DNA from: Erythrobacter sp.
Lineage (GTDB): Bacteria; Pseudomonadota; Alphaproteobacteria; Sphingomonadales; Sphingomonadaceae
Assembly (NCBI GenBank): GCA_009993605.1
Contig: JAACTB010000010.1
Location: 54,091 to 118,090 of the forward strand
DNA length: 64,000 nt
Direction: 5' to 3'
Position 1 is the stretch's first letter. The number at the start of each line of letters is the position of its first letter. The position numbers and the translations under genes were made by a program. Below the pieces are notes generated by a model. The model ran no database searches, had not been told where the DNA came from, and was given only the letters and a program-made list of their open reading frames with translations. Of this stretch, positions 61,807-64,000 are shown piece after piece.

Positions 61807-62906
61807 GTCCGCGCTCCTACACCGGCGGAAAGGGTCGGCTGGTCGAAGGGCGAGAAGCCGTAATGCGACAGCCAGCGATTATCGCCGTCGAAAAAGGCGC
61901 GCAGATCGTCCATCGCGTATTTCAGCATGGCGAGGCGATCGACGCCGACGCCGAAGGCGAAGCCCTGCCATTCTTGCGGGTCGAGCCCGGCGAATTCGAT
62001 GACACGCCGGTTGACCATGCCGCTGCCCAGCAATTCCATCCAGCCATGGCCCGGCGCATCGCCATCGCCGCCCAGAACCCGCCTGCCATTCACGTCCTTC
62101 CACCCGACATCGACTTCGACGCTGGGTTCGGTGAAGGGGAAATAGCTGGGGCGCAGGCGCAGCACGATATCGTCACGCTCGAAGAAGGCCTTGAGGAAGG
62201 TTTCCAGCGTCCATTTCAAATGGCCGAGATGGATATCCCGGTCGATGACGAGGCCTTCGATCTGATGGAACATCGGCGTGTGCGTGGCATCGCTGTCGCT
62301 GCGATAGACGCGGCCCGGCGCGATGATGCGGATCGGCGCGCCGTTCGCGACCATCGAGCGGATCTGGACCGGCGAGGTGTGCGTCCTCAAAAGCATCCGC
62401 CGTCCCTCGGAATCCGTATCCGGGAAATAGAACGTGTCATGCATGGCGCGCGCGGGGTGCGTTTCGGCCATGTTGAGCGCGGTGAAATTGTGCCAGTCGT
62501 CCTCGATCTCGGGCCCGGTGGCGACCGAGAAGCCAAGATCGGCGAAGATCTCCGCCAGCTCGTCCATTACCTGGCTGACGGGATGGACCGATCCCTTCGG
62601 CGTGGCAGGCGCGGGGAGCGTCAGGTCGAGCGTTTCGGACGCCAACCGCGCTTCCAGCGCCGCCGCTTCCAGCACCGCCTTGCGATCCTCCACCGCATCG
62701 GCGACGCGCGTGCGCAGCCCCTGGATGCGGGGCGCTTCCTGCTGGCGTTCTTCCGGGCACATCTTGCCCAGCGTCTTCATCAGCTGGCTGATCCAGCCCT
62801 GCTTGCCCAGCGCCTCGACGCGGATCGCTTCGACCTGATCGACGCTGTCGGCTTTATGCAGCCGCTCCAGCGTGTCGGTGACCTGTTGTTCGTGTTCGGT
62901 GCTCAT
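61803..62906 (-). CDS. pheS: Phenylalanyl-tRNA synthetase alpha chain
   Basis: 367 aa. Class II catalytic domain: motif 2 [20 protein letters not shown] (about 204-223) and motif 3 [14 protein letters not shown]-like [14 protein letters not shown] (about 326). N-terminal coiled coil (about 5-95) binds tRNA. The ATG is preceded by no strong site; the terminator at 62936 separates it from rplT. Confidence 0.96.
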   Translation of the reverse strand: MSTEHEQQVTDTLERLHKADSVDQVEAIRVEALGKQGWISQLMKTLGKMCPEERQQEAPRIQGLRTRVADAVEDRKAVLEAAALEARLASETLDLTLPAPATPKGSVHPVSQVMDELAEIFADLGFSVATGPEIEDDWHNFTALNMAETHPARAMHDTFYFPDTDSEGRRMLLRTHTSPVQIRSMVANGAPIRIIAPGRVYRSDSDATHTPMFHQIEGLVIDRDIHLGHLKWTLETFLKAFFERDDIVLRLRPSYFPFTEPSVEVDVGWKDVNGRRVLGGDGDAPGHGWMELLGSGMVNRRVIEFAGLDPQEWQGFAFGVGVDRLAMLKYAMDDLRAFFDGDNRWLSHYGFSPFDQPTLSAGVGART

Positions 62907-62933
62907 CGTGGCGCTCGATTAGGAGGGACAACG

Positions 62934-62970
62934 AAAAAGCGCCACCCCCGCATATGCGGGAATGGCGCTT
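62934..62970 (-). terminator. Intrinsic terminator between rplT and pheS
   Basis: Minus-strand AAGCGCCATTCCCGC pairs with GCGGGGGTGGCGCTT around ATAT, followed by TTTCG. It ends the rpmI-rplT transcript, and as it lies 28 bases before the pheS ATG it may act as an attenuator of pheST. Confidence 0.85.
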
Positions 62971-62992
62971 CCTCGATTTTCATTTCAGCAAA

Positions 62993-63352
62993 TCAGGCGG
63001 GAAGCGCGTCCTTCGCCTGCTTGATGATGCCGCTGAACGCGCCCGCTTCGTTCATGGCGAGATCGGCCATAACCTTGCGATCGAGTTCGATCCCGGCCAG
63101 CTTCACGCCGTGCATGAACTGCGAATAGGTCAGGCCTTCGGCGCGGACGGCGGCGTTGATGCGCTGGATCCACAGGGCGCGGAAGGTGCGCTTCTTAACC
63201 TTGCGGTCGCGATAGGCGTACTGGCCGGCCTTTTCGACGGCCTGGCGCGCGACGCGGATGGTGTTCTTGCGGCGGCCGCGATAGCCCTTGGCCTGGTCTA
63301 GGAGCCGCTTGTGCTTCTGGCGCGTGGTGACGCCGCGTTTGATGCGAGGCAT
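62993..63352 (-). CDS. rplT: 50S ribosomal protein L20
   Basis: 119 aa, the usual size. [36 protein letters not shown] at the start and [19 protein letters not shown] (quoted partly) at the C-terminal half. Early assembly protein of the large subunit. 59 bases after rpmI. Confidence 0.97.
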   Translation of the reverse strand: MPRIKRGVTTRQKHKRLLDQAKGYRGRRKNTIRVARQAVEKAGQYAYRDRKVKKRTFRALWIQRINAAVRAEGLTYSQFMHGVKLAGIELDRKVMADLAMNEAGAFSGIIKQAKDALPA

Positions 63353-63411
63353 ATCAGTATATCCTTATGATCCGGAGAGGCGCGCAGCCACGAAGCCGCG
63401 CAGCCGAAACC

Positions 63412-63615
63412 TCACTTGAGGCCGTAGGGCGCCCACTGCTTGATGTGGCCTACATCGCAGTCGGCCATCACTTCGGTGCCGCGGCGCTGGCGGATATACT
63501 TCGCATTATGGCTCATCAAACGGTGGCGCTTGCCCGCGACACCATGCTTGACCTTGCCGGTGGCGGTGAATTTGAAGCGTTTCTTCACACCGCTCTTGGT
63601 CTTCAGCTTGGGCAT
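63412..63615 (-). CDS. rpmI: 50S ribosomal protein L35
   Basis: 67 aa from the ATG at 63615 (GGAG 6 bases upstream); an ATG two codons upstream is less well placed. PKLKTKSGVKKRFKFTATGK and GKRHRLMSHNAKYIRQRRG are the family signature. infC, commonly next to rpmI, is not between it and the following SDR gene. Confidence 0.96.
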   Translation of the reverse strand: MPKLKTKSGVKKRFKFTATGKVKHGVAGKRHRLMSHNAKYIRQRRGTEVMADCDVGHIKQWAPYGLK

Positions 63616-63751
63616 TTTCATCTCCTATGGCAGAGACACGTCCGAACCGGCCCTGGCAGCCCTTGTCGCCAGGCAGGCAGATGAATCACGTGTCAGTGAA
63701 GGCGCGCGACATAGCGTTTTACGGGCCAAACGCAAGTCGGAAGTGCCCAAA

Positions 63752-64000
63752 TCAGAAGTGGCTCAGATAGCCTCCGTCGACGGCGAGCGAATGGCCCGTG
63801 ACATAGCCCGCCTCGTCCGAGACGAGATAGGCGACCGCGCCCGCGACTTCGTCCGGCTGGCCCCAGCGCCCAAGCGCGGTGCGGCGCTGGAGATGCGCGG
63901 CGACGTCTTCGTCCGCCACCATGTCCGCATTCGCCTGCGTGGCGAAATAGCCCGGTGCGACCGAATTGACCGTGATCCCGCTGCCGCCCAGTTCGGCCGC
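63752..64000 (-). CDS. Short-chain dehydrogenase, C-terminal part (rest beyond the window)
   Basis: 83 codons to the window edge. The visible part GITVNSVAPGYFATQ, LGRWGQPDEVAGAVAYLVSDEAGYVTG and DGGYL is the C-terminal third of an SDR of the FabG/gluconate 5-dehydrogenase type. The NAD-binding and catalytic regions lie outside, so the substrate class is not known. Minus strand, upstream of rpmI. Confidence 0.85.
   Translation of the reverse strand, partial: AAELGGSGITVNSVAPGYFATQANADMVADEDVAAHLQRRTALGRWGQPDEVAGAVAYLVSDEAGYVTGHSLAVDGGYLSHF

Overview
The window (GC-rich, about 65%) looks like a chromosomal segment of an alphaproteobacterium of the order Sphingomonadales, probably Erythrobacteraceae. 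The reasons are the acyl-carrier-protein/serine palmitoyltransferase pair for sphingolipids, DivK, a one-cysteine DksA, the argD-argF-hslO order, a twin-transmembrane HIG1 protein beside the cobalamin adenosyltransferase, and a Rhodobacter-type gene transfer agent (GTA) cluster. This assignment is an inference from gene content.

Layout. 1-8.9 kb: malic enzyme (cut by the window edge), mutS, small envelope proteins, 3-hydroxybutyryl-CoA dehydrogenase, cob(I)alamin adenosyltransferase, GluQ-RS and an HNH nuclease. 9-13.7 kb: a minus-strand run of substrate-binding lipoprotein, DUF4112 protein, then kynA-kynB-kynU (tryptophan to anthranilate), with ATGA overlaps inside the kyn genes. 13.8-18.7 kb: PilZ, DksA, a Sel1-like protein and an overlapping run DUF3572-HAD-RidA-GDPD-FemAB-like. 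18.7-24.2 kb: divK, acp-spt, a low-GC-looking cadherin/propeller lipoprotein, OsmC, aquaporin and a VTT membrane protein.

24.2-39.5 kb: a complete-looking GTA head-tail cluster, all on the plus strand: small and large terminase, portal, DUF6127, prohead protease, capsid, connector, a very short protein in the stopper position, DUF3168 tail terminator, major tail protein, two tail assembly chaperones, tape measure, a 779-aa TIM-like/DUF2460 fusion, DUF2163 hub with clustered cysteines, NlpC/P60 peptidase, the host-contact protein and a DUF2793 protein. Only genes for DNA packaging, head and tail are present. There is no integrase, lysogeny regulator or replication gene, which fits a domesticated GTA rather than a prophage. 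Three features stand out: a sigma70-like promoter followed by a textbook intrinsic terminator ahead of the first gene; a REP-flanked GIY-YIG nuclease gene inserted between terminase and portal; and a roughly 230-bp multi-hairpin dispersed repeat in several intergenic gaps, with another copy at 53.2 kb beside the amt terminator.

39.6-64 kb: OmpA-family porin with a 22-proline linker, SodC, MFS transporter, queC, DUF3617 protein, hslO-argF-argD, a glycine-rich double cold-shock protein, TerC, a TIGR01244-like phosphatase, a sterol desaturase family protein, a GMC oxidoreductase, amt-glnK behind a consensus sigma54 promoter, an EEP-family nuclease/phosphatase, an alpha/beta hydrolase, prfC, an SDR, pheST, rplT-rpmI and the C-terminal end of another SDR. 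No rRNA, tRNA or CRISPR array was recognised.
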